A DNA stretch of 64,000 bases from Phymatolithon calcareum (GCA_977006965.1 OZ345359.1:2604001-2668000), one strand, 5' to 3'. Counted from the first letter of the stretch, positions 41,720 through 51,713 are shown. Numbers and translations are program-made. The notes: generated by a model from the letters alone, not told the origin.

Positions 41720-44700
41720 ATGGCGCTAGAGGGCATTGGGTTCGCTCTCGGACTGATTTCAGAGCTTCGCACTCAAATCAATAATGTGCTGACGCGCATC
41801 GACAACTTTCGACAAGCGCCAGCAAAATTGCAAAAGTTGAGCGGCAAACTTGATAACATGACGGCACATGTCACAGATATCGAAGGCATTGTACGATCTC
41901 ACCCTGAAACTATCCCGTTGCAAACTTCAGATATGTTTCTTTCGAGACTGGAGAGCGTTCAAATCTGTCTTCAAAGCGCAGACTCAATCATGGATCAACT
42001 CTTGACCGACGAATTCGAAACCTGTGCCGCAGGGCGAAACAGAAGATTGTTTCAGATTTTACGCCGCCTATCCCGGGCTGACGATATTGCTACAAAGATA
42101 TCATCTGTGGCATCTGACGTGAAAGAGGCTTCAAGCGTACTTCAGGTTTTGGTTTGTGAGCTTTCGCTGTGCGCCAAAATGGAAACCGTGGGCGCAAAAC
42201 TCAACGCCGCAGACGTGGCGACAGAGTATACGCCAGAAGGAAGCACTCCAGCCCTGCCGCACACAATTAGCCTGAATTTCGATGCTCAAGATGAAGATGG
42301 TAATCTGACAACCCCGGAAGCCAAGCTAAAGGACGCAGTTCTTTCAAATGATTCGCCGGATGGTGTCACCGCTGCTGCAGGGGCTATTAATCCTGCGTAC
42401 GGTGTTGTGGGAATGGCTGGCGTAGGGAAGACAGTAGCCCTTCAAGGACTCGCATACGAAGGCGATATTCAGGCTCGGTTTGTTGACGGTGTTCACTACA
42501 TGTCCTTTGGTCGAGGTGCTACGTTGGAGACTGCTATCCGGGAAATTGGAAAAATAATGAAGGCTACAGGAGCTACGGCCATTGTCCGCGAGATGGAAAG
42601 CTCTTCCTCAATAACGGAAGTTGTGAATAGCGCTGTCAAATGGTTTAGAGGAAAGACCTGCCTCTTTCTTATCGACGATTTATGGCCAGATCCAAATTGC
42701 AGAACTGGTGTCTTGGCTGAACTACAGCAACTTCTACGTGGAAGTCCGGACAGCAGAATGGCCATAACAACTCGCAGTGTGCCAATTGCACTTTCGGCAG
42801 GAAACGCTGTTGATTTCGATGCTCGCGATCCTCTGGGTCAGGTGTCTCAAAGAATTTTCATGGTATATGCTGGAGGCTCTAATCCACAATCGGCTTGCCT
42901 TGAAAGCGTCGATGAGCTCAGAGCTAGCGTTTCAAGAATTTTGTCACTGTGTGGTGGACTGCCGATCGCTTTGTCAGTCGCCGGACGTGCGGTTGCATTT
43001 CTCACCAGGATGTACCGCAGCTTCGACTTCGCCTGTGACGCCTATGCCATAAAACTCGATAGGAAAAGGACCAGTCTCGGAAGCGAGCAAAATATAGAAG
43101 GGATATGTCTTAGCTCTGGTATTCTTCTGAGTCTGGAATACCTTCAGGATGAATTCTTACAATGGAAGCAAACACATGCTCCGAATATAGAGGATACAAT
43201 CAGTGATCTCTATATCGCCCTTTGTGTTTTTACGAACAAGGCTTGGGTACCTGTGGCTGTTCTTAGTCGTCTATGGGGGCTTTCTGAAGATAATGCTTTC
43301 GACATTGCTATGATGTTTAGTGAAATGAGCTTGGCTACGCTTGAGTCGCGACCGCACAAACATTTGCCCAAGGTAGAACCTGGACTGGCAATTCATGGGC
43401 TCCATCTGGAGTTCTGTCAAAGACAGGCCGAAAAGGACAATGCTTGGTCCCGATGGCACGCGCATCTCCTAAATGAGTACCTTCCCAGAACTGCGAAAAC
43501 TCCTGAGCAGAGCTGGGCTTTGAATGGTCAAAGTCTGATGGCATTGCATCCCAGACCGTGGTGGTCAGAAGCGGTCCCTGATGATGGGTACATATACGCC
43601 CATCTAACCAGACATCTTGCATCTGCGAATCTCTATGAAGAGCTACATGATCTTCTGCTTGATGTCCGTTGGACTCATTTACGAGTTCAAATCGGAGGTG
43701 TGTTGGCGTTGAAATGCGATTTTGGTTATTTGGACAGCCTTTCGAGAGGAATCGAATGCAGCAGTTCGGAGCAAACTCATTCCGCTGTGGTCGAGCATAC
43801 TTTTGACCATTCCCCTGGCTTCGAGTGTCTTTTGAAGGCTCTACAGCTGTCTTGGGGAATGGCTTCGAAAGGGAACAAGGCCCTTCTATTCCAAATTTGT
43901 GGACGTCTACTCCGTTTGAAAACTGGTAACGAAATTGTGCGTACCTATCTGAGGAGCGTCGAAAACAACACCAAAAAGCCATATTTAGTGCCTGTGAGTT
44001 CCACTTTTCCCGATCTTTGCAATGCGCAGCAGATGGAAATTCCAGTAGCTGGGGATTGCTTTACGGTTTCCTGCTCACCGTGTAATCAGTACTTCGCCGC
44101 AGGAGCTGGGCACGGTATCGTCGTAGGCGACGCTGTTACAGGCGATACATTGAAGGTTTTGAAAGGCCATAATGGCGATGTCAAGTGCATAACGTTTTGT
44201 GCAGGATCAAGGCAAATTGTTTCAGGATCTGAAGATAAGACAGTGGCTTTGTGGAATTGGGAGTCACCCGGATCCAGTTCTCTAAAGTATGTTTTGAAAG
44301 GGCACAGAGATCGGATCAATGATATTGCCGTTAGTGCGGACGCCACGCGAATACTATCATGTTCTTGCGACAAAACTTTGCGAGTATGGGACGCATTAAC
44401 AGGACTTGAAACGAGGGTATTTTTGCAACATTCTTGCATTTATTCGATTGCTCTTTGCTTCAGAGATTGCTATGTTGCACTTGGCCTGGGAGATGGTACA
44501 CTGAAAGTTCTAGACAGGTTGACATGGGAAACTGCGTTTGAAGCTTCCAATGCACATGATGAGATCGTGACATCAATTGCGTACAGTCCGAGTGCGAAGT
44601 GCTTAGCCACAGGCTCTTTCGATGACACGATACGACTTTGGAATATCGAGACATGGAAGGCAATAGGGCAACCTCTTCGAGGTCACTCGGGTTTTGTGAA

Positions 44701-45730
44701 CAGAGTCGTGATCAGTCCTGACGGCAAACAAATTACTTCGGGCTCGAATGATGGCACTGTTCGACTATGGGACGCTGCAAGTGGACGAACAACCTGGACT
44801 TCTCCACAGCTTCACAGCTCAGTCGAAAGTGTGACTTTTGCATTCGGCGGAAAGAGAATCATCTCGGGGTCACAGGATGGCACGGTGCGTATGTGGGATG
44901 CTCTTCCTGGCTCGGAATTAGAAGACCACGAGTATAGGCATACGAAGGCTGTGAATGACGTCGCAATTAGCCAGGACGGGATGAGAGTCGTTTCGGGATC
45001 GCGGGATAAAACGCTTCGATTATGGGACTCGAAAACTGGATATCCGGTTGGTTGCCCGTTGGAAGGCCATGAGCGTAGTGTTGTCTGTGTTTCTTTCAGT
45101 CATGACGGACGATTTGTGGTGTCCGGTTCCGATGACAGCACTGTCCGGATCTGGGACTCAGATACGTATTCACAAATTGGACATCCTCTTGCCGGCCATT
45201 CTGAAGCTGTAAGATCTGTTTTCTATAGTTATGATGGCCTCAGAGTCATCTCAGGGTCCGACGATAAGACGGTCCGTATATGGAATGCTCAAACACGAGA
45301 ACAGACAGGAGATGCCCTGGAAGGACACACGGAACCAATTTCTTTCGTTTCTGAGACCTTTGACGGACATCACATTGTCTCTAAGGACTGGGAAGGGGAA
45401 ACGATTATTTGGAGTCGTACCAGAAGTCAAATTGTTTGGGTATCGAATACAGAAGACCGAGATCATGAAAATACTCTCAGTAAGGAAGCAGCAAAGCACA
45501 TAATTGGCAGTTGTGGGCTTCAAGCAGCACATCAGCTCCCCACGACGATACCGCAACATACCACAGAAGTATTCTGTGTGAAACGTTCCGTGTATTACCA
45601 AGATGAAGAGAATCTGATAGGCTTTTTCCCAGCCTCTGTCCGAAGCTGGGAGTACAATGCGAGCAGTAAAATATTTGCAGCTGGACTGCAGAGCGGCGCT
45701 GTTTCGATTTCTAGATTCGTGTGCGAATAA
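41720..45730 (+). CDS. NB-ARC (STAND) protein with WD40 repeats
   Basis: A 1336-residue single-exon frame. Residues 1-160 are helical (MALEGIGFALGLISELRTQI...), like the N-terminal helical domains of fungal-type STAND proteins. The NB-ARC core follows: Walker A GMAGVGKT (231-238), kinase-2 LIDDLW (317-322), RNBS-B-like AITTR (348-352) and CGGLPIAL (411-418). Residues 430-770 form a helical linker without LRRs. From about 772 come 11-12 WD repeats, such as GHSGFVNRVVISPDG...GTVRLWD and GHERSVVCVSFSHDG...STVRIWD. Several WD repeats (5-10) are very alike, hinting at recent expansion. Proteins of this design are ATP-driven switches in which the propeller senses a ligand and the N-domain signals, as in Apaf-1 and NLR-like sensors. 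All nucleotide-binding motifs look intact. LINE remnants lie on both sides. Ligand and effector are unknown. Confidence 0.9.
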   Translation: MALEGIGFALGLISELRTQINNVLTRIDNFRQAPAKLQKLSGKLDNMTAHVTDIEGIVRSHPETIPLQTSDMFLSRLESVQICLQSADSIMDQLLTDEFETCAAGRNRRLFQILRRLSRADDIATKISSVASDVKEASSVLQVLVCELSLCAKMETVGAKLNAADVATEYTPEGSTPALPHTISLNFDAQDEDGNLTTPEAKLKDAVLSNDSPDGVTAAAGAINPAYGVVGMAGVGKTVALQGLAYEGDIQARFVDGVHYMSFGRGATLETAIREIGKIMKATGATAIVREMESSSSITEVVNSAVKWFRGKTCLFLIDDLWPDPNCRTGVLAELQQLLRGSPDSRMAITTRSVPIALSAGNAVDFDARDPLGQVSQRIFMVYAGGSNPQSACLESVDELRASVSRILSLCGGLPIALSVAGRAVAFLTRMYRSFDFACDAYAIKLDRKRTSLGSEQNIEGICLSSGILLSLEYLQDEFLQWKQTHAPNIEDTISDLYIALCVFTNKAWVPVAVLSRLWGLSEDNAFDIAMMFSEMSLATLESRPHKHLPKVEPGLAIHGLHLEFCQRQAEKDNAWSRWHAHLLNEYLPRTAKTPEQSWALNGQSLMALHPRPWWSEAVPDDGYIYAHLTRHLASANLYEELHDLLLDVRWTHLRVQIGGVLALKCDFGYLDSLSRGIECSSSEQTHSAVVEHTFDHSPGFECLLKALQLSWGMASKGNKALLFQICGRLLRLKTGNEIVRTYLRSVENNTKKPYLVPVSSTFPDLCNAQQMEIPVAGDCFTVSCSPCNQYFAAGAGHGIVVGDAVTGDTLKVLKGHNGDVKCITFCAGSRQIVSGSEDKTVALWNWESPGSSSLKYVLKGHRDRINDIAVSADATRILSCSCDKTLRVWDALTGLETRVFLQHSCIYSIALCFRDCYVALGLGDGTLKVLDRLTWETAFEASNAHDEIVTSIAYSPSAKCLATGSFDDTIRLWNIETWKAIGQPLRGHSGFVNRVVISPDGKQITSGSNDGTVRLWDAASGRTTWTSPQLHSSVESVTFAFGGKRIISGSQDGTVRMWDALPGSELEDHEYRHTKAVNDVAISQDGMRVVSGSRDKTLRLWDSKTGYPVGCPLEGHERSVVCVSFSHDGRFVVSGSDDSTVRIWDSDTYSQIGHPLAGHSEAVRSVFYSYDGLRVISGSDDKTVRIWNAQTREQTGDALEGHTEPISFVSETFDGHHIVSKDWEGETIIWSRTRSQIVWVSNTEDRDHENTLSKEAAKHIIGSCGLQAAHQLPTTIPQHTTEVFCVKRSVYYQDEENLIGFFPASVRSWEYNASSKIFAAGLQSGAVSISRFVCE

Positions 45731-45849
45731 AGCAATCCCAAGGAATATTTCGTTTCCGTAGTGCTATCGGTGAGCTCTTTCAGAAGTTCTTCGGTAAGCA
45801 ATTGTTCTGCGTCGTGGTCAGATGCGAGTCCTATGAAGTCTCAAACCAA

Positions 45850-46360
45850 CAGAGACGAGGAGACGAAATCTTGTGGAAAGGATTTGCTTGAGCCTGGTAA
45901 TATATGAAAAGAGCATTGAAGCACCAGATGCATACTCTGGGAAAGAGGAAGATATAAGGGAAGCAACGAACGACGTTGAGAATCTAAAGGGAGATGTAGA
46001 TTTGCAAAAAATGAATCTAAGAGCGTAGGAGGAGCTGTTGCGAAGAGCGACAGGAGAGAAATTGAGGAATGCAAAAAGGAAGTAGGAAGATGAATGTATA
46101 TCCTTGGTGCAGCGAGTAAACTACCAGGGTTCCAGTACATAAGGGAAATAACGACATGTCTGACGTACCTAAGGCTGATATTTTATGGAGAACCACTTTG
46201 GACAAAATCAGTACTGGGTTCATGCTTTGGTATCACAGTGGCTATCGAACTAGTGGCGCTGCAGCCACGCAATCCTCCTCGTAACTGAATCCCGAAGTTG
46301 AATTTTGAGTGCAAGCGACTTGAGCAACCCTATGATGTTGGCGTAGAACACTTGAAAAGC
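45850..46360 (+). pseudogene. F2-type LINE C-terminal fragment
   Basis: The plus strand reads APDAYSGKEEDIREATNDVE, then LTYLRLIFYGEPLWTKSVLG and VAIELVALQ, and after a frameshift LNFECKRLEQ. The order equals that of 63008-63600 (minus). Several stops interrupt it. Confidence 0.6.
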
Positions 46361-46399
46361 CGTAAGAAAACGTCAGGTAAGGACCGACCAGGCCAAAAA

Positions 46400-46725
46400 C
46401 CAAGAAGCCAAGAATTCCGGCGCGGGTGGTTCGCCCGCGCCGGCAGAAGCGCCCTCGCCTATGAGGCTGGCAAATGCGCGCATTTTGGCGCTAGCTCCGC
46501 GGAAATTGGGGGGGGGTCGGGATTGGGAACGCGCCTACATTGCTGCGCCACCAAAGTCTCCAGCCTTCTCGGTGACTCCGATGCCAAGGCATCGCCGCCG
46601 TAGGAAATTGACTAATTCCGCAAATTGAGACGGCAAATGAAACAAGCAAGCTATCATAACCGGTCCAAGTTCGTTTTCCTCGGGCAATTGCTCCGCGCGC
46701 GAACCAAGCCAAGTGCCGCGCAAGG
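46400..46725. other. GC-rich flank shared in part with other repeats
   Basis: GAATTCCGGCGCGGG...CCCGCGCCGG (a hairpin) and GCGCGCATTTTGGCG are also found, inverted, at 49455-49545. The last 50 bases (GCAATTGCTCCGCGCGCGAA...AAGTGCCGCGCAA) match 50695-50740, which places them in the tandem unit into which the next LINE was inserted. Confidence 0.55.
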
Positions 46726-46828
46726 GGGGGAAATTGTAAGTTTTTATTTTAGAAGCCCTCAACGCCAGAGTCGCCGACACCAGAGCAGCTTCCCATGTGC
46801 TACTTTCGCATTGTCTAAAAATATCGCA

Positions 46829-48600
46829 TCACACTATCATTTCTTCCGTCATTATTTTCTCTAATTCTAATAGTCTGTCCATCGCCTGCATTGTCTCGCC
46901 CTCAGTCTCTCCGTTGAGTTGCGGTCGTGTGAGATTGCACTGCAGGGTCTCAAGGCTCTTCTCAGCAACCTCGCCGAATTGTTCCACATAGGAAGAGGGT
47001 TTCCGTGGGGGGAAGCGTCCGACGTACCATTTCACTGCCAACATTCTGTGCTTTCGCGATTTGATTAGCACAGTCGGGGTGGCGCGCTCTTTCCTGTCCA
47101 CCGGGATTTTTCGTTTCAATCCTTCCTCTGTTCGGCCCCAGGCTTCGCTAAGACGCAGTTTCTCTTCCTTGGGCGTCACCTTCCCTTGTTCCGCCCGGTC
47201 GATCTGCTCGCAGAACAGATCGTGATGTTTCATGTAGGAAATATCCCTTTCTGCGTAGCGAAGGTCTTCGGCTTTGCCTTCGTAACTTGGCTTTTTCTCG
47301 ATTTCAAGTTTTTCCTTCAGTAGTCGCGCAGCAAAATGTTCGCCCAGCTGTGTCCTTCTGATTTCCGGGGGTGTGATTTTGCAGAGCGACCTCATTCGGT
47401 TTTGGAGACGGAGTGCAAAGCGTCCTAGTATGACGGAGTAGAACAAACCTTCGGCCTGGTTGATTTGAACTTGGACAGATCTCGTCCACGGGGTGAGGTG
47501 CAAGGCGTACTCCCATCGACATTGCACGAGGGTCTTGTAGATCGTTATGTTCTTCATTGTGTGTAGTCCCTTGGCATTCATTCCAATATCTCGAAGACCC
47601 AGGATAATTCCCTTCGCTTTTGAAATTCGTTTCAACGTGGCGTGTTCGGTGACACCCTTGTTGTCAACGGTCGTACCTAGGTATTCCAGCCGTCTTGTTT
47701 CTTGGAGTTCGGCCCCTGCAAGCTGGAATTTTCGCTTGAATAACCCGGGGTAGATGAGGACTTCGCTTTTTCACTTCTTCGTGTTCCACGTCATACCGTT
47801 CTCCCTGGCCCATCGTGTCGCTGTATCGAGGAGCCATTGCATTCCGTCGGAGTTTATCGCTTGCAGTTGGACGTCGTCGGCAAACAGGATCGCGGGGTAC
47901 TTTGACATATGCCGGGGTGCCTTCTGGATCATCTCGGCAAATGTGTCCATGAACATGTTATAGAGGCATGGGCTTAGCGGGGAGCCCTGGGGAACTCCGC
48001 GGTCGATCAGAAGCCATGTCTTCTCTTCGTCGCCCGCAGTACAGACCCATGACGGTTTCAGGAGGTATTTGATCATCTCGGCGATATCCGGGGGTAGGCA
48101 TTGCTGGACTCGGCGCATAACTATGTTGCGCGGGACTCGGTCGTAAGCAGACGATAGGTCCAAGACAGCGACGAAGCGGTGACCTCTCCTCATTGTGCTA
48201 GTTGACCTCAGGATCGCAAGTTCAGTACCCTTATTCTTCTGGAACCCCAATTGGAATCGGTGGAATTTGTACCGTTGACGTATAGCAGAGTCCATCGCCG
48301 CATCTATGATTTTCCTGACTTGGCTTAATAGCGAAATTGGTCTGTAGTTTCCTGAAACGTGCGCCGGCCCTTTTTTGTGAATAGGGATTAGCGTTGCTCG
48401 GCGCCATGCGGTCGGCATACATTGTAGTCTACCGCATACCTGCCATAGGCGTCCAAGCAGTTCGCCGCTCATTGTCGGGTTTGCTTGTAGCATTTAGACT
48501 CCGATCTTGTCCGGTCCTAGTGCCTTTCCACGGGGAGCTCGAATTAGCGCCTCCTTGATTCCTTCGAGGATGGCTTTGGATACCGCGAACCGGTGCAGGT
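46829..48600 (-). pseudogene. F1 LINE reverse transcriptase and C-terminal domain
   Basis: RT motifs in order: PTAWRRATLIPIHKKGPAHV, NYRPISLLSQVRKIIDAAMD, LDLSSAYDRVPRN, DRGVPQGSPLSPCLYNMFMD, and the active-site FADDVQLQAIN. A frameshift near 47770 leads to the thumb (LKRISKAKGIILGLRDIGM), WEYALHLTPWTRSVQVQINQ and the C-terminal domain with KWYVGRFPPRKPS. A stop at about 48494 (KIGV*MLQANP) breaks the upstream frame. No RNase H is present. Confidence 0.8.
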
Positions 48601-48612
48601 TGGGCTTCCAGG

Positions 48613-49592
48613 GGGAAATTGTATGTTTTTATTTTACAAGCGCTCAACGCCAATATATCCGACAACAGAGCAGCTTGGGTCTCAGTATCTACCCTGTGTA
48701 ACATTTATGTTCCCAAATCACAATTGCTGTACTCATCTCCATCATCTCCAACTCTAGTATCCATCACTTGCTACGTTCTTCTTCTTCGCAGTAAAAATTG
48801 CCGAGTAGGGCAAACCTCCGCAGTCTGAGGTCTTCTCGGCGCGCTCGCATAACTTCCGGGGGGCTAATAAAGGGAAACCCTCTCGGGGGACAACTTCTGG
48901 CGGCTCTTAACATCAGGGGGGTGCTCTTCAACGAGAGCTCGCTCGGGGGGACAGCTACAGGTAGGCGCTCTTCAACGAGTGCTCTTTCGGGGGGACAACT
49001 TCGGGAGGCTCTTCAACGGGGCCTTGCTCGGGAGGACAACTTCGGGGGGCTCGTAAACGGAGCCGGCTCGGGGGAACAACTTCTGGAGGGCTCCGAAAGG
49101 GATCCCGCTCGCGGGGGCAACTTGGAGGGTGGCGTTCGTCAACGGAGGCTCGCTCGGGGGGACAACTTCGGGGGGCGTTCAACGGAAGCCCACTCGGGGG
49201 GACATCTTGCACGGCTCCAAAAACGGAACCTCGCTCGGGGGGACAACTTCGGTGGGGACTATCGGCGCGGGTTCCGATTTCCGCGTCGGCGACAACTAGT
49301 CGTGCACCGGGTATGATATCGATGGTTTCATACATTCAGCACGTAGCACGATTTCGGATATTTCGCGCCGGTTCGCGGAGTGTTTCGGGGTCAGCACTCT
49401 TGACTTGGTCTTCAGCGGGGCAGCGTTCTTCATCGCGACAACCGATTTCGACGGAGAAGCCGCCAAAATGCGCGCATTCGTCAACGCATTCATCCTGGTC
49501 ACAAATACCGGCGCGGGCTACCCGCCCGCGCCGGAATTCTTCAGTTTCGTGTCTCGTGGGCCGTTCGGTCCGGTTCGGGTCTCTTCTCTTTT
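48613..49592 (-). mobile_element. 980-bp insertion with F1-like tail and repeat peptide, 13-bp TSD
   Basis: TTGGGCTTCCAGG flanks it at 48600-48612 and 49593-49605. Its 3' end (minus) has the F1 LINE tail for about 80 bp, and weaker similarity to about 48780. The 5' 800 bp are unrelated to LINE coding sequence. They hold a GC-rich hairpin and a tandem block that on the minus strand reads RSCPPERASV, PPSCPRERDP, RSCPPEQGPV and similar. It may be a SINE-like passenger using the F1 machinery, or a truncated LINE joined to captured sequence. Confidence 0.6.
48880..49290. repeat. G-rich tandem minisatellite, about 35-45-bp units
   Basis: About nine degenerate units of GCTCGGGGGGACAACTTC(G)GG plus a short variable spacer (GGCTCTTCAACG-like). 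The spacer lengths are irregular and the units diverged, unlike CRISPR. On the minus strand the units encode CPPE-rich peptide. Confidence 0.75.
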
Positions 49593-50324
49593 TTGGGCTT
49601 CCAGGCTGTATCGGCTCTGCAGACGTTTGCTATGTGGGCTGTGAACAAACATGGGTGGACTGGAGCCCCCAGCGCGCGATTTATGCCTCCTCTCCTGCTC
49701 TTGCGTTTCAGTATTCTGCTGAGCGTGGTCGTGGCTTTGCGCGGGGATTGGACGTCTAGGTCTTCCACAAACGTGTCGTACTGAGATTTCTTCGCTTTTC
49801 GGACTGCGGCCCGCATTTCGTTCCGGAATTTGAGGTAAGTTGACATGTCATCTGGGTTCTTGGTTCGCATCGCCTTTCGGTATAGTTTCGTTCGTTCTTT
49901 TGCCTTGTTGTCCAGCGCTCGCGTCCAGAAAGACTTGTATCTTGGAGGGCGTCTCCGCGTGTTACTCCAAGGTTTTGTTATCAGGCGTCGGAACTGTCCG
50001 TACCACTTGTCAAGTTCCTCTTGATTTTTGCAGGATTTCAGTTTGTCCATCATCTCGGGTCCCCAGCCTGCCATTGCTTCGGAAGCAGTCTTGGCCCGCT
50101 CTGCGCTCTTTCTCGCTGTTGCCGATACGAAGGACTCAACGAATGCGGGGGCTGGTTTTGTGTGCTCTACCCTCGTGGTGACTGGGATGTGTCCAGCTCT
50201 TATTCCGTCCCACATCCCATTTGGCGTTTCGACTCTTGACGCATCCATAGACTTTGTCAAGAACATTTCAATATTGCTGTTTCCTACTGGGGATCGGAAA
50301 GTGGCTCCCGTTGGCCGCGCAAGG

Positions 50325-51095
50325 CCGATCCCCGCGAGGGGCTGCTGTAACCGGAGACGGCTAGGCGTCAACCAACCAATATGTAAAAGAAGACTGCTTC
50401 AACAGGAAGCAGGCGCACTGGCAGGAGCAGCGCAGAAGCTTTCGTGACATCCATGCGAGGCTACGCGACGCGGATCAAACAACCAAGAAACGAGCGCGAC
50501 ACCGGGAATGAAGAAGACTTGCAACATCGAGGAAGAAGTCGGTCTCAAGAGAAGACCTGAAACACCGAGAAAGAACTCGGTTTCAAGATAAGCGGTATGC
50601 CGCTACCGCAAAATCATCTATAGTGACGATGTCAACGCCCCTACCCGATAGGGACTTAGCTAAGTACCACGCCGCGTGCCATGCTCAGTTATTTCCTTTG
50701 TGCAATTGCTCCGAGCGCGAGCTAATTCAAGTGCCGCGTAAAGCCGATCCCCGCGAGGGGCTGCTGTAATCGGAGACAGCTAGGCGTCAACTACCCAATG
50801 CGTGAAAAATAGACTGCTTTAACAGGAAGCAGGCGCACTGGCAGGAGCAACGCAGAAGCCTTCGTGACACCTAGGAGAGGATACGTTGCGCGGAGCAAAT
50901 AGCCGAGGAGAGAGCACGGCGGCGGAAGTGGAGAAGACGTGCAACACCGAGCAAGAAGTCGGTTTTCAGAGAGTACCTAAAATACCAGCGGTATACCGCT
51001 ACCGGCAGAGCGTCTATAGAGACGATGTCAACGCCCTTAATCAATTGGGACTTACGCGAGTACCGCGCCACGTGCCATGCGCGGTTATGACATGC
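50325..51095. repeat. Two-copy tandem repeat, about 415-bp unit
   Basis: Copy 1 (about 50325-50690) and copy 2 (about 50740-51095) share GCCGATCCCCGCGAGGGGCT, AACAGGAAGCAGGCGCACTG, GCAGGAGCAACGCAGAAG-type blocks and GACGATGTCAACGCCC. CCCCGCGAGGGG folds as a stem with a GNRA-type loop in both. The spacer before copy 2 equals the left flank of LINE copy D, so the array originally continued to the left. No conserved reading frame was noticed. Confidence 0.7.
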
Positions 51096-51300
51096 TATCG
51101 GATCAGCTGTCAAACGAGCTCGGTGCACTGATCACCGAACTGCAAAATGTGGCACAAAGAACACACAATGATGCCTCGCTACCGTGGGTCGTCTACGGCG
51201 AACAATACAGGAGTTCTGCAATTTAGATAGGATATCTGAGATCCTAAGTTTTTCCGCCCGCCCCTCTGGCGATGCGTTTTCGTAAGCTACACAAAGCTAG
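51096..51300. other. Short intergenic, nothing recognised
   Basis: No gene or repeat was recognised. Confidence 0.4.
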
Positions 51301-51400
51301 GTAGTAACTGAGGAAGCCTTGCCCTTATCTTCGGAAGTCTGTGGGGCTTTTAAAAAAACTTTGCTCAAAAAAAAACTAGAAAAGCGGTTCTGTTTCTCCA
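51300..51400 (+). repeat. LINE 3'-tail-like repeat, copy 3
   Basis: CTGAGGAAGCCTTGCCC, a spacer, then CTGTGGGGCTTTTAAAAAAA matches 4815-4895 and the reverse of 35400-35480. AAGC can pair with GCTT across the spacer. Confidence 0.5.
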
Positions 51401-51436
51401 AATTGATGCTTCGGGTGTTTTTCTATTAGTACCCAA

Positions 51437-51613
51437 AAAGGAGATCAGAGATGGTTTTTTGTAGTCCACTGAATCGTGTTACATCAACAAGAAAAGAAAC
51501 TATTCCATAGACAGAATCAAGCCAAAACCTCTTGGCACTAGGAAAGTTGCCCCAAGCGTCAGCAGATGCGTTGGTAACTTTTATATAAAATCTACCTTTC
51601 TTCTTCTTCTGTT
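51437..51613 (+). repeat. F3 LINE 3' UTR fragment
   Basis: It matches 13650-13813 in the same orientation (GTAGTCCACTGAATCGTGTT, TCTTGGCACTAGGAAAGTTG, CATC/CGTCAGCAGATGCG, TATATAAAATCTACC) and ends in a TTC tract. Confidence 0.7.
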
Positions 51614-51655
51614 AGCACCCAAAGAAAAAAGTGTCCTTACTTTTTTTGAATTTAG

Positions 51656-51713
51656 AGTCTCATGAGTGCTTCTAACGACGTTTAAAAACGTCCTTAGAAG
51701 CACTCATGAGACT
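51656..51713. repeat. 28-bp inverted repeat in the F4 tail
   Basis: AGTCTCATGAGTGCTTCTAA...(51656-51683) is repeated inverted at 51686-51713 with one mismatch and a 2-nt spacer. The related F4 tail at 9562-9807 has only the right arm, so the left arm was added in this copy. Confidence 0.8.

Larger units (their letters stand above)
46726..50313 (-). mobile_element. F1 LINE copy D, 5'-truncated, 11-bp TSD
   Basis: It is flanked by GCCGCGCAAGG at 46715-46725 and 50314-50324. On the minus strand it starts inside the endonuclease (GATFRSPVGNSNIEMFLTKS), then has a basic linker, reverse transcriptase and the C-terminal domain, and ends in CAATTTCCC. It is interrupted by a 980-bp element at 48613-49592. 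Stops and frameshifts separate the coding pieces (49593-50313; 47771-48600; 46829-47635), so it is dead. Confidence 0.8.

Noticed and set aside
48880-49290. CRISPR-like array of G-rich repeats
   Set aside because: Repeats are degenerate, spacers are similar to each other and irregular, no cas genes are present, and the block is inside a retroelement insertion.
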